A DNA stretch of 64,000 nucleotides, taken from Hemileia vastatrix. Taxonomy: Eukaryota; Basidiomycota; Pucciniomycetes; Pucciniales; Zaghouaniaceae. The DNA lies in assembly GCA_030280995.1 (NCBI GenBank), contig JASXTE010000015.1:18675001-18739000 (forward strand), given 5' to 3'. Both the position numbers and the translations under genes were made by a program. The notes under the pieces are model-generated. The model did no database searches. It saw only the letters and a program-made list of their open reading frames with translations, and had not been told where the DNA came from. The first letter of the stretch is position 1; the number at the start of each line of letters is the position of its first letter. This document shows positions 11,719-21,936 of this stretch, one piece after another.

Positions 11719-12300
11719 CAGTATAACTTGATAAAATTTTGTTTTTGCTTGGTCTTCTTTAACTTTAAAATAAATGTTGTTTTCCTTCTTCTCTGACTTA
11801 ACATAACATAAAATAATAAATAATATAAGTCTTGTGATGATTCCACTACTGAGAGCAAAGTTTGAATCCCTTCAGACTCCCATATACCAGTCTTCCTTCT
11901 TGTCACAGATTTGAGAGAGTGGATCTTCCTATGAGCCGAATACTCCTGATTCCAACCTCATAGGGCCCCCCACTGAGCCGAATTCTATGATTCCAATCTC
12001 GCCATAAGGTCCTCAAAGCTTCACACCAAAAATGGCCTAACACTGAGGCACTAAAAAAATCATTCCCTAAAATCCAACTACCATCCTAACTTCTGATTCC
12101 TTCATCACAATTTTCAAACTTTGCTATGCAGCAAACCCATAAAATACTTTTGCCAGGCTTCCAATAATAATAATATTAACTTTAGACCATGTTAAAGCGC
12201 CACAAATTTCACCTAATTAACCATCATGCTTTCCTTAGCATCATTACCACCTAAAATTTTAACCTCCTAAAGCTTATCAGCACCCAATTCCAGAAATGAT
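11719..12300. other. Gene-free spacer inside element B
   Basis: No gene is recognised. The only structure is a short direct repeat around 11,930-12,010, where GAGCCGAAT is followed by GATTCCAA in both units. It separates the antisense Zn2Cys6 gene from the hairpin array. Confidence 0.5.
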
Positions 12301-12304
12301 TGAA

Positions 12305-13210
12305 TAACCAGTTTAGAGTCTTAGTGGACAGTGATAAATTAAAAGATTGAATTGAGTTATCCAAACAAGATTGAAATTCCAGTTTAAAGTCTTGGTGGAC
12401 CAAACATATAATCGATTGCCAGTTTATGGTCTTGGTGGACCAAAGATCGTTTAAGTGCATGAATAACTTGAAATATTCCTAAGTAAGGCCTAGGCTTGAC
12501 CAAAGATTGAATAAATTTGATAATCCAGTTTAATTTCATAGTGGACCAAACATTTGATCGATAAGAAATCCAGTTTTAGGACATGGTGGACCCAACAAAT
12601 GTTGAATTTTCCTGCAGATATTAATTTTCCAGTTTAAATTCATAGTGGACTAAAACAATGAATGAACTACCAGTTTAAAGTCATGGTGGACCAAACATTT
12701 TATTGATAAGAAATCCAGTTTAAGGTCATGGTGGACCCTACAACTTGATAATAGTCCAGTTTAAGGTCTTGGTGGACCTAACATTTGATAACACTCCAGT
12801 TTAAGGTCTTGGTGGACCTAACATTTTATTGATAAAAAAAAAAATATATCCGTCTCCAAAAATATCCATAAAATCTTGAACATCCTTGAAATTCAGTTTA
12901 AAGTCTTGAAGGACTAACAGCTCCAATATAAAATCTTTAATGACAGTCTTGAAAATTAGCCAGTTTAAAGTCTTGGAGGACTAACAGCTCCAAAATTTGT
13001 ATAAAAAACCTTAAAAAATGTTTTGAACAGTAGCCAGTTTAAAGTCTTGGAGGACTAACAGATGTCAAGATAAAGTAAATTATCCTTAATGAAAGTCTCA
13101 AAAAATAGCCAGTTTAAAGTCTTGGAGGACTCAAGATCCAAAATACGTATAAAAAACGTTAAAGAATGTTTTGAACAGTAGCCAGTTTAAAGTCTTGGAG
13201 GACTAACAGC
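12305..13210 (-). repeat. Array of about 15 family 1 stem-loops
   Basis: About 15 copies of a 23-nt motif lie at intervals of 25-75 bp, for example starting at 12,379, 12,419, 12,670, 12,715, 12,756, 12,796, 12,960, 13,034, 13,109 and 13,182. Read on the minus strand each is a 4-bp stem, a 6-nt loop such as CACCAA, the second stem arm and the tail TTAAACTGG. The stem is AGTC/GACT in some copies and GGTC/GACC in others. Sequence between copies is not conserved, so this is not a simple satellite. It lies in the 3' part of element B, in the same relative region as hairpins of A and C. Confidence 0.85.
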
Positions 13211-13321
13211 TATCTTGAAGTAAAATCCCATAGGTTTTGAGCTCCCCTAGACCCTGTTTCCTGTCTAAACTAAATGAATAAAACTAAAAGGAATGAAAAC
13301 TAAAAAAAATAAAACTAAGAA

Positions 13322-13505
13322 ATATAATAATTTTGATTTAATTAATTTATTTTTTCATTTTATTCTTTTTATTTTTTATTTTTATTTTTATTTTATTTTT
13401 TTATTTTATTTTTAATTTAATTTAATTTAATTTAATTTAATTTATTTATTTATTTATTTTTTTTTTTATTTTATTTTTTTTAAAATTTATTATTTAATTT
13501 AAAAT
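13322..13505. repeat. Low-complexity T/A-rich tract
   Basis: Imperfect TTTTA and TTTAA repeats with no coding content. A similar tract lies at about 14,155-14,325. Confidence 0.85.
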
Positions 13506-13530
13506 AAAAGATTTAGAAAAGATAGTTTTG

Positions 13531-14572
13531 AAATAAAAGCTAAAATTTAATTTTTAAAGAAAGATAAACGAATGTGAAAAGAAAGATAAAAAAATAATAA
13601 TAATAATAAAATTTCAAAATAAAATTTTAAAAGATGCCCCCCGACCATTTGATAAGCTGTACCCTCGACATCATACCCACATCCAAGTGCAACTTGATGT
13701 GGTTACACAATTTTGATAAATTGAAAAGAAAAGAAAAAAAATGAAAGTTTTTAGAAGGTAATTTTATAATGATGATCTATTCAGCTTATGAACTACCAGA
13801 ACCTAGTCCAAGCTTCCCTAGAGTTCCAATTCACCTAGTGTCTGAAAAGCTCTTTGCTAATTTTAATAACCTTATCGCTTATTTCCAACAATACCCACCC
13901 TCTGATAGATCAGAATCTTGGATGAGAGAACAACTGTTAAGAGATCTTTTCAAAATAGCCAACTGGCTTCAACACTATCGTGACCGTGAAATAAGATTCG
14001 AATCCCAGGAAATTGATCAAGGTCCTTCTAAATTTTCTAATTTCGATTCTTCAAAAGATAACAACCCTTGATGGTGTTCTTCCTGGTACGTAGCTTTCTT
14101 GAATAATGTTTGAAAAATAATAATATAAACATCTAAACTACCTAAAACTAAAATACCTTTTATTTATTTTTTTATATTTTTAGTTATTTTATTATTTATT
14201 TTATTTTATTTATTTATTTTATTTATTATTTTATTTTATTTTTATTATTATTTTTTTTATTTTATTTTATTTTTATTTTTTTTATTTTTTTTATTTATTT
14301 TTATTTATTTTATTTTTTTTGATTTTAAAATAAAAGTTAAAATTTAATTTTTAAAGAAAGATAAACGAATGTGAAAAGAAAGATAAAAAAAGTAATAAAA
14401 AAAATTTTTAAAATAAAATTTTAAAAGATGCCCCCCGACCATTTGATGAGCCGTACCCTTGACATCATACCCACATCCAAGTGCAACTTGATGTGGTTAC
14501 ACAATTTTGAGAAATTGAAAAGAAAATAAAATAAATGAAAGTTTTTAGAAGATAATTTTATAATGATGATCA
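13531..14572. repeat. About 240-bp direct repeats flanking a gene fragment
   Basis: Sequence at about 13,531-13,768 recurs at about 14,337-14,572, including GATGCCCCCCGACCATTTGA and the stretch around CATCCAAGTGCAACTTGATG. The first copy is cut at AATGATGATC, where the fragment at 13,769 begins; the second continues into element 3' sequence shared with C. A local duplication with the gene fragment captured between the copies explains this. Confidence 0.7.
13769..14071 (+). pseudogene. C-terminal exon related to the 11,019 Zn2Cys6 protein
   Basis: This 100-codon frame ends in a helical region containing LIAYFQQYPPSDRSE, which resembles LAYFQETPANN in the C-terminus of the gene at 11,019-11,718, in the same strand and same host element. 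The cysteine cluster is missing. An acceptor-like TTCAG at about 13,779 suggests this is a second exon whose first exon was lost. It lies between the 240-bp direct repeats. Function as it stands is unlikely. Confidence 0.5.
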
Positions 14573-14752
14573 CTGGGTGGGCTCCCTCCAATTTATAAAA
14601 ATGATTAGAGACCACCAGTGAGCATCACCTTTGCGATAATTCATAATATATATTTAAAGGAAAGAAATCACAATCTAACATAAAAATCAAAATCAACAAC
14701 TAAAAAAAAAAATCTTGAATCCGGCGTTGAGAGCGGTGTCTCTTGATTTGTT

Positions 14753-14883
14753 CCAGTTTATAGTCTTAGTGGACTTCCTATAATTAAAAGACAAAGCCAG
14801 GATTCAACTAGAAACAGGGAAAATTTTGGAAACGAACATTATGGGGTAATTGTGTATAGAGCAGCCAGCCCATCAATTACCCC
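14753..14883 (-). repeat. Family 1 hairpin and 10-bp-stem hairpin of element B
   Basis: A family 1 stem-loop at 14,753 (tail ATAAACTGG on the minus strand) is followed by GGGGTAATTG at 14,843-14,852 pairing perfectly with CAATTACCCC at 14,874-14,883. The order is the same in element C at 63,507-63,635. Confidence 0.8.
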
Positions 14884-15099
14884 CACACTTGCTAATATTA
14901 AATTAAGAAGGTTCCCCTGTGAACACTTCTTCCAATAAATTTTTAAAATTTTCCAACACTATCTTCACCCATATTTTAAGAATTTTGAATTTCGAAATTT
15001 TCAAAGAAGGTTTTCTTGCATTTCGTTAAGTTTAATCACAGTTTTGTCACCCATATGCAGTGTAACTACAGTAAAGTATTTTGATAAAAAGAAGATAGT

Positions 15100-15350
15100 T
15101 TATCCTCGTTGCGGAGGTCGATAAGATTTTTATAAACATCATAGTTTATCCTCATTGCAGAGGGATCCATAAAATTTCATTGATATTATAGTTTATCCTC
15201 ATTGCGGAGGATTCCATAAATTTTCGTTAATATTATAGTTTATCCTCATTGCGGAGGATTCCATAAAATTTCGTTGATATTATAGTTTATCCTCATTGCG
15301 GAGGATTCAATAATAGAAGGAGATACTTGCAGTTTAACCTCTTTCTGGAG
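15100..15350 (-). repeat. Six tandem family 1 hairpins marking the pol deletion in B
   Basis: Six copies at about 15,103, 15,142, 15,190, 15,237, 15,283 and 15,333, spaced about 47 bp. On the minus strand each reads CCTC, a 6-nt loop such as CGCAAT, GAGG, then ATAAACT. The right-most copy matches the copy at 57,983 in element C, which precedes RT; the others match the copies at 63,179-63,290, which follow integrase. The 5 kb of RT, RNase H and integrase between them in C are absent here. Confidence 0.85.
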
Positions 15351-15536
15351 GTCATAAAACATACCCTTCCAATTTTTATCCAACCTAATTTGGCCCATTT
15401 TGCCTTTTTCACCATTTTTAAATTTAATAGAAAAACAGGGTAAATCCAATAAACATATAGAAAAGTCCAAAAAGTATTTGCACTCCAAAGTAATATTAAC
15501 AGAAAATAATTGAGAATCCACTTGAATTATCTCCAA
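15246..15536 (-). pseudogene. Element B, start of the protease-RT linker
   Basis: Translation matches the first part of the RT-bearing frame of element C at about 57,785-58,020 (EIIQVDSQLFSVNITLE shared). The reading then enters the hairpin array and ends. It is the stump left by the pol deletion. Confidence 0.75.
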
Positions 15537-15607
15537 GTGAGCTGACCTATTGCAATCCGGGATCTCATCCTGAGGAGAGATTACAACATTAGAGTGATCA
15601 GCCCATG

Positions 15608-17330
15608 CTACCCCAAAAGATGAGGGCTTTCATCCCTTTCCAACAAACATAATTCACCAGAAGCCGTCCATTTTATACGCCGCTTCTTGGTGCAAACACA
15701 ACACTGGCACAGAGTAGTAATCTCTGGCTGTGTTTCCCAACCTTCATCTCCAGGAGGCGCTAACCGCATATGTAACCTCCGCATATCTTCACCAGTGATT
15801 TCCAAACTAATCCCCATGCCAGCTTGATACCCTATCCTGGCCTCAAAATCCATCAAAAAAGGACCACCAAGAACAGTTTTGACTGCTCCTCTGGCCACAT
15901 AAAAGTGAACCTTACCAACAGATCCACCAATGCCTAACCTGACATGCTCAGTTGTGCCCATCAGCTCTGTTTCATGCCCTCCAATGCCTCTGAGGTTTCC
16001 CCTAGTTCCACTTTTAATTGGCAAGCTTATACTCGTCGCTTGCTCCAATGAAATTAAATTAATTTGAGACCCTGAATTGACCAAGGCCTTTACTTCTTTA
16101 CCGTTAAGAGTTACCACCAGGTAACCCAGGGGAGTGGAAAAATGTGTATCTACATCTTCCCCAAACTTTTCAACATTTTCACAAATATATTCCACCTCTC
16201 CAGTGGAAACCCGACGCCTTGTCAAATGCTTCTTTTGCTTTTCAGCAAGTGCTGGACTAATTGTAAATAACTCCCCCAAAGATAAGGGAATCTGCAGTTG
16301 ATTCACCCTATTCAAAACTACGTCCATTGCATTAGCTTGACCAGAAACTACTGGCCGCTCATACTGGACCTTTGATTTAACAACCTTGGCCCTGGGTACC
16401 TCTTGAGGTCCAACCAAGCCATCTTCTCCCCCCATTATAACATCTTCACTTTCTATAACCCTAACTCCATCACCAGCTTCTTGCACTAATGCTGATCCAT
16501 TGCTAGTCCTTCTTACACCCTCCATTGGGATGGGACCGCTAAAACTTGGTCTAGGTAGAGACACCAACAGTACGTCCTCCTCAGAATCCGAATCATCCTC
16601 TGGCATAGGCTCACCATTTAAATCAAATTTGCCATAACTAGGGTGCCCCATATCAGCAATCCCCTTCTGCATTTTATATAATTCGTCCTTAGAGTAAGGG
16701 TTCAATTTGTTGGCGGCAGTTTGAGCACTAGAATTTTTGTCCTTAGAGTAAGGGTTCCTTTTGTTATTGGCCTTGCCAGGATTAGCCCTCAATTGACTCT
16801 GAATGATACTCTTCGCCTTAGTAGCAGCTGCTCTTCTAGCAGCATTAACATTGTCTTCGCCGGCCATACAACTACCCTCCACTTGGGCAACCGTTGCCAG
16901 CTCTAAACCTCCAAAAGAAGTAGAAAATGTGGCTTTACTGACCTCTTTCTCTTTACCTTTGTCAGCTTTTCCACCATTACCATTACCATTTTTGCCACCC
17001 TTGGCATTAACATCTTCATCATTTATCTCTTCAAATCTGGCTCTCCTTTCAGCCGTTAAATTTCTTCTGACCAAATCAGAAGGAGACTGTCCATCACTGG
17101 GCTTGATGAACGAACCATCAGGAAATTTATAAACTTTACCATCAAATAAATTTTGCCCAGCATCCATATCCTTATCAAGAGCAAAACAAACTGTTGCTCT
17201 GTGCCCCCTCCTATTACAATAGGAGCACACTTTTGGCTCATCGTAGCCACCTCTATAACTACTACCACCATTCCCACCATTTCTCCCATTGCCTGGAAAG
17301 CGGTTACCGTTATTATTGCCATTATAATTT
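15608..17330 (-). pseudogene. Element B Gag C-terminus and protease, catalytic Asp lost
   Basis: A long open frame (540 codons from 17,230) beginning at an intact CCHC knuckle, C2-x2-C5-x4-H10-x4-C15. A basic Gag tail follows with two KLNPYSKD-like repeats, then the retropepsin. The protease motif reads ALVNSGSQINLIS with Asn at residue 385, where A and C have Asp (IDSGSQ, VDSGSQ). Asn cannot serve as the catalytic acid, so this protease should be inactive although the frame is open. The downstream fold region ends VLGGPFLMDFEARIGY. A frameshift near 17,330 separates it from the rest of Gag. Confidence 0.85.
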
Positions 17331-18214
17331 CAACGTTCATAGCCTCTATATTGATAAGAAGTCGACGTCGACGAAGAAGCAATTGGGGCCTTATTGGCTT
17401 TCTGAGTCTCTTGAACAAATATTTTTAACTGTTTCGTTAAATCGGCCAAGTGATCGACCATCTTATTATACACATTACCCTCAACTTTTGCAGCCAGTAG
17501 TCCCATTTGAGCCTTCTTGGCCTCCTGAGCTTTGACCATGATATTGTTATTTTCAGCCAAAACTTCACTAACCTTGCTAACATATTGTGTGCATGACTCT
17601 TGATATTTGTCCAACGCCAATAACTTTAGATGGGCTTGAATGTTGTCCTTTATAACCTCCAAAGCTGGCAGTTTCTGCTCACCATTAGGCAGTTCTTTCA
17701 TCAAATCTTTTCTTGAAAGATCCTTCAAGACGTCCATTTGAATATCCCTACTGCATTCTGACCAAAACAAATATTTTGCCTGGTTCTCATGCACTAACTC
17801 ATCCACCAGTATGAGATATTCCACCACTTCATCAAACTGAACACAGAGCTTTTTTAAGTCAGCCATAGAAGAAACTCCACCTTTTGCTTGCCAGTCTCCA
17901 ACAATTTTATTGAGGTCCATAATAGTAAACCTAACACCCCATCTATCAACCATAGCTTTAGAAAGCTTAACCCAATCCTTGTCCTTGAATGCCTTCATAG
18001 CAATAACCTCTTTTTCCACCTCCCTATCAGCAATAAAAAATCCAACTTGCTTCACCATGTCCACATGAGAAGCACCATCAACAGCAGCAGCAGCTTCATA
18101 CCTGCTAATGAACCATTTAACCTCCTCCCCATTAAACTTTGGGCCTTATCAAGAAACAATCCTAACTGAGGGAGTGAGAGGGTGAACAGATCCAGAAGCA
18201 GCAGAAGAAGACAT
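17330..18214 (-). pseudogene. Element B Gag, N-terminal part (broken)
   Basis: The capsid-like Gag starts at MSSSAASGSV (18,214), as in element C. Two adjacent stops near 18,145 replace the Trp-Asp codons of C (TGGGAT to TGATAA, both G-to-A changes). Downstream, DMVKQVGFFIADREVEKEV and the helical capsid region match C closely. The C-terminal basic region runs out of frame at about 17,330. It is the 5'-proximal gene of B, 180 bp inside the primer-binding site. Confidence 0.85.
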
Positions 18215-18372
18215 CCCAATAAGTAATGAAAAACGTTAACAATCAATAAAATAACAAGCCTCTTGCAGGCCAATAACAAAAAATCCAATTAGAGTTCCAG
18301 AAAATAAGCCTCTTTCAGGATAAGAATGTTCTTGATCCAAGTAAGTCATTAAAGAAAGCTAGAGAAATTGTA

Positions 18373-18389
18373 CCCCACGTTGGGCGCCA
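18373..18389 (-). promoter_or_regulatory. Primer-binding site of element B
   Basis: On the minus strand TGGCGCCCAACGTGGGG starts 4 nt inside the LTR. This sequence is known as a lysine-tRNA-type primer site in other retroelements. It fixes the inner edge of the 5' LTR at 18,394. Confidence 0.8.
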
Positions 18390-18393
18390 ACTA

Positions 18394-19059
18394 TGGTAAG
18401 GTAAACTCTTACAGTTGCCTTGCTGTAAGCAGAATCCGGAGGAGATATGTGGATTTAGTGGAAAACCCCGTCCTTCTTACAACAATTACAAAGTAGGTGT
18501 TCTAAATCCCTAAGCTACCCAGTCTATTTAGATCAGATGAAAAATTAATACTGAAACTCTTGAAAATTTAACGCTTATTTAGATTTAATGATTGTGGCTG
18601 TTGAGAAAAGAATTACTGATAACAACAATTAAGGTGTACCAGTGAAAGATCTGAAAAGATTGACTTTTATGTTTTTATAACAATTTGAATTTTTATGAGA
18701 CAGCAATAATCAAGTCCCAGCAATGAAGACCTTTCTAAAGATACCCTTTATGAAGTGTGATTTAAATTGTTGAGTAGTATTTCTAAAATGTTATATATAA
18801 AGTATAAAGTTATAAGGGTATTACAATTTATTTAATTTGTTGAGTAATAAAAAAATGAGACAGTGGATGTTAAAGATTCAGCTGTATGATTTATGATGAT
18901 TGTAAGATGATCCCCAATTTCGAGTCTGAGAGGCTCTTAAGTATACCTAGTCACGTGTCTAAGTTTCCCTCCAGAACTCAGCCAGAGCCCATCCGGAGCC
19001 CGTACAGAGCTCGTACGGAGTCTGTCCAGAGTCCAAACGGAGTCCGTCCGGACATCCGG
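18394..19059 (-). repeat. 5' LTR of element B, inner part
   Basis: This matches 9,768-10,435 of the 3' LTR and stops at TCCGG, where element D begins. The rest of the LTR resumes at 27,252. Element D therefore inserted here and left TCCGG/TCCGT as a near-identical 5-bp target duplication. Confidence 0.88.
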
Positions 19060-20129
19060 TGTCAAGGTACGCTTTTGGTCTAGAAGTCTTGGTATGAAGG
19101 TTTTACGAGGATTTTAAAGGTTTAAATGGACTCTCAACAAATTTGTACGTATCTCTTAAATCAAGGATGATTATTTTACTCAATTAAAAGAGGTATGATT
19201 AAAATATTGATATAAACTATATATTAGATTTACGTATTGTAAATACTAATGGTATAGATTATAAGAATAAGTTTTTGATTTGTTATTGTTGTAATAAAGT
19301 AATCACTACGCAATATAGGGGGTGGACTTGCTAGCAAGTCCTCAACCTGAACTCAGATGGAACTCAGATGGAACTCAGACTGAACTCAGACTGAACCCAT
19401 ACTGAACTCTACTTGAACACCCACCTAAAACTGTTCTGCTGAGTGGTGTTCATCCCTGATTGTATGGTTCCTTTATCAATAGCTCAATGTGTGTTCAATC
19501 TATGGTGAGTTTGGGTCCAAGGTTGCGGACTTGCTAGCAAGTCCGCCCCCCATATTGTGTGGTGAATGTAGTAAAGGAATGATTAAAAGACAACAAAAAG
19601 AGAGGCCTTATATAGGCAAAGGAGAGACAAAGCACGGCAATCAAATTCTAAAAATAGTAGTATGAGAGAGAGAAAAGAATATTCCAGAAGGAGTATTTTC
19701 AAATAATAAAGTTATTCTAAAAAGAAGGTGTCAAAAAGATGTATTTACAGAGTATGTCAGAAATACATCAATTTATTTAATATTTACTGTAGAAGTCAAT
19801 TCTAAATCAGAAATTTGAATTTTATGTATATATTTAATATTATTTGAATATTAAAATCTTATTTTAAATTAATACCTATTTTTTAATATAAATTTTTATT
19901 TTTTCCAACCTGTCAAATGAGCACAGTGTTAGGGAAAAATATAAGGGACAATTTTATATTTTAATTTTAATTATTTATTTAATTTTATCATTCTGTAATT
20001 AGTTAATTTATTATAACTAATTTTCATGTAACTAAATTATAATTAAATAATAATTAAAATGATACGGTGCGGCTTCGTCCAGTAAATAATTAATTATTTC
20101 ACTGGGTAAGTCTAGTAGCCTGGCTGACA
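19060..20129 (-). repeat. 3' LTR of element D
   Basis: 1,070 bp with the termini TGTCA..TGACA. It differs in length from the right LTR (806 bp) by exactly 264 bp, the size of the MITE at 19,304 plus its 3-bp duplication. Apart from that the two LTRs differ at few positions, which indicates a fairly recent insertion. Confidence 0.93.
19304..19564. mobile_element. 261-bp CACTA-type MITE
   Basis: It starts CACTACGCAATATAGGGGG and ends with the imperfect inverse, ending GTGGTG; the terminal inverted repeats span about 38 bp and include a palindromic GGACTTGCTAGCAAGTCC at 19,324 and at 19,527. AAT flanks it on both sides, and the right LTR of D has a single AAT at 26,687-26,689, the empty site. 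Inside are about six GAACTCAGA-like subterminal repeats. It has no gene. The CACTA start and 3-bp duplication are the marks of the CACTA (EnSpm) superfamily. A Tnp2-type transposase, as at 38.8 kb, would be the expected mobilising enzyme. Confidence 0.9.
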
Positions 20130-20142
20130 CTCCCTCACTCTA
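20130..20142 (-). promoter_or_regulatory. Polypurine tract of element D
   Basis: On the minus strand AGAGTGAGGGAG abuts the LTR start TGTCAGCC. It fixes the left LTR as the 3' LTR. Confidence 0.75.
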
Positions 20143-20161
20143 AAAAAAACAAAAAAAAATG

Positions 20162-20575
20162 CTATGATTTTTTCTTTTTATACTTTTTTAGTAGAGTAGG
20201 ATGATTAGATATCTCCTTCCTAGGTATCCAAGAATCATATTCAGATGATTTATTCTTGAATCTCAATAAGTATTCTGTACCTTTTTCAGCAGTGACTATT
20301 CTGTCATTTAGAATTTTTTCAATTTCTGCTGTTTCAGTGATTTCATTTGGGGTTTTATTTGGTCTACCCCTCATTTTTGGAAATAAATCACTATTGGATG
20401 TGTAAGGTTTCAAAGGAGATATTGGAAAAACAGGATGTTTTCTGTCATATGGAGAATACAGAATAACTTCAACTGCATTATCTCCAATCATTCTTCTGAC
20501 AAAAAATGGACCAACAAATGGATCTTTCAATTTGTTATTACCTTGTAAGTTGAAGTGGACTGTAGAAATCAACAC
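20162..20575 (-). pseudogene. Element D integrase tail with chromodomain
   Basis: The C-terminal part of the chromoviral Pol. An SH3-like stretch (DPFVGPFFVRRMIGDNAVEV) is followed by a chromodomain: EKILNDRIV, then YLLRFKN, then EYDSWIPRKEI with the conserved Trp. Chromodomains of this class direct integration towards methylated-histone chromatin. A single-nucleotide frameshift near 20,680 separates it from the integrase core. The frame ends in a Lys-rich tail. Confidence 0.85.
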
Positions 20576-20648
20576 TTCATCACCCTTTTTAAAAGTGTAT
20601 TCTTTACGGGATTTGTCCCATCTTTTCTTCTCATATTCAAATGATTTT

Positions 20649-21662
20649 TCAATACATTTTTGAGCAAGATTTTACACCAGGATGTATATCCAATTTAGGT
20701 ATTTTGTTATTGAGAATTTGGGCAGGAGTATTAGGAACATATCCAAGCCAGAGCTCAAAAGACTTTCTTTGAGTAAGAGAATGAACAGTGCTATTATAAG
20801 CAAATTCTAACCCAGGAAGTAAGGTAACCCAATCATGAGTGAATCTGTCATTATCTTTATACTCAAGGACAAAGGCACAATATCTTCTTATCATGTCCTC
20901 TAAAGTCTGAATCATTCTTTCAGCTAAACCATCAGTCTGAGGGTGATGGGCAGTAGAAAGTTTCAGATCACAACCACAAACATCCATCAGAGACATCCGA
21001 AATTCAGAAGTAAATTTAGGGTCTCTGTCAGAGATTATGGCTTTAGGAAAACCATCAGTATTAAACATATGAGACCACCATAAGAAAGCTAATTCTTTAG
21101 TGGAAACATCCTTGTGCGTAGGGATAAATTTACACATTTTTGTGAATCTGTCCACAATAACCCAACAAGAGTTATAACTGTCTTTACCAGCAATAGGTAA
21201 TCCTGTTACAAAATCCATGTTTATTATTTGCCATGGAGCATCAGGAGGTTCAATATGTTGCATTAATCCTGCTCTTTTACCAGTTAATCTTTTTGATTTT
21301 TGGCAAGAATCACAAGATTCAACATATAATTTTGTGTCTTCAGACATATTAGCACACCAAGCAGTGTTCTTAATTCTGATCATTGTTTTGTCAAGATCAA
21401 AATGTCCAGCTAATATGTCATCATGACAAATTTTCAAGATGATTTCTTTCATAGAAGGAGGAATAACAATAACATTACTCAACTTTCTTCTATAATATAG
21501 ATATCCTTCATCAATTGAAAATTTACCTTTATTCAAAGCTTTTTGGTACTTTGGTGGAAGGGTTTTAATTAATGCTTGTATTGAAGCATTCTTTGGATCA
21601 TTTAATATGGTGCATAACGTTCTGGTCAACACATATCTGTAAGCCTGAAACAACATGACCAA
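20649..21662 (-). pseudogene. Element D integrase core
   Basis: The HHCC module (CHDDILAGH and CDSCQKSK) is followed by a complete DDE catalytic core: Asp in NMDFVTGLP, Asp in ISDRDPKF, and Glu in DGLAERMIQTLED about 35 residues further. The frame is open for 337 codons. Its start overlaps the end of the RT frame out of phase at about 21,600-21,660, because the RNase H region that should lie between them is missing. It is followed by a frameshift before the chromodomain. Confidence 0.9.
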
Positions 21663-21936
21663 GAACTCTTAAAGAATGGAAACCAAATTTACATTTCTTC
21701 AAAGCAAGTGTCATATTTATTTCATCCATTTTCTGGAATACTTTACACAGGTGTTTAAGATGGTCCTCAAATGTTTTTGAGAATATAATGATATCATCAA
21801 TATAAACCATCAGCCATCCTTCAATTATTTCTTGATGGAATGTGTTATCCATTAATTTTTGGAAAACTGAAGGGGCATTTTTAGGGCCAAATGGCATCCT
21901 AATATACTTATAAATACCCATATGAGTGGCAATCAT
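21598..21936 (-). pseudogene. Element D reverse transcriptase, C-terminal part
   Basis: This carries motif B (RMPFGPKNAPSVFQKLMD) and the catalytic YIDD in VYIDDIIIFSK. A one-base frameshift near 21,955 separates it from the first RT motifs in the preceding frame. After LGHVVSGLQICVDQN the frame stops at 21,598, where the tether and RNase H should begin. Confidence 0.9.

Noticed and set aside
15100..15350. Regularly spaced repeats resembling a CRISPR array
   Set aside because: This is a eukaryotic retrotransposon; spacers are themselves similar and there are no cas genes. The repeats belong to hairpin family 1.
17056..17535. Plus and minus frames of about 100 codons overlapping element B Gag
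   Set aside because: Shadow frames of the Gag tail (repetitive Asn/Gly/Tyr coding sequence); no independent motif.
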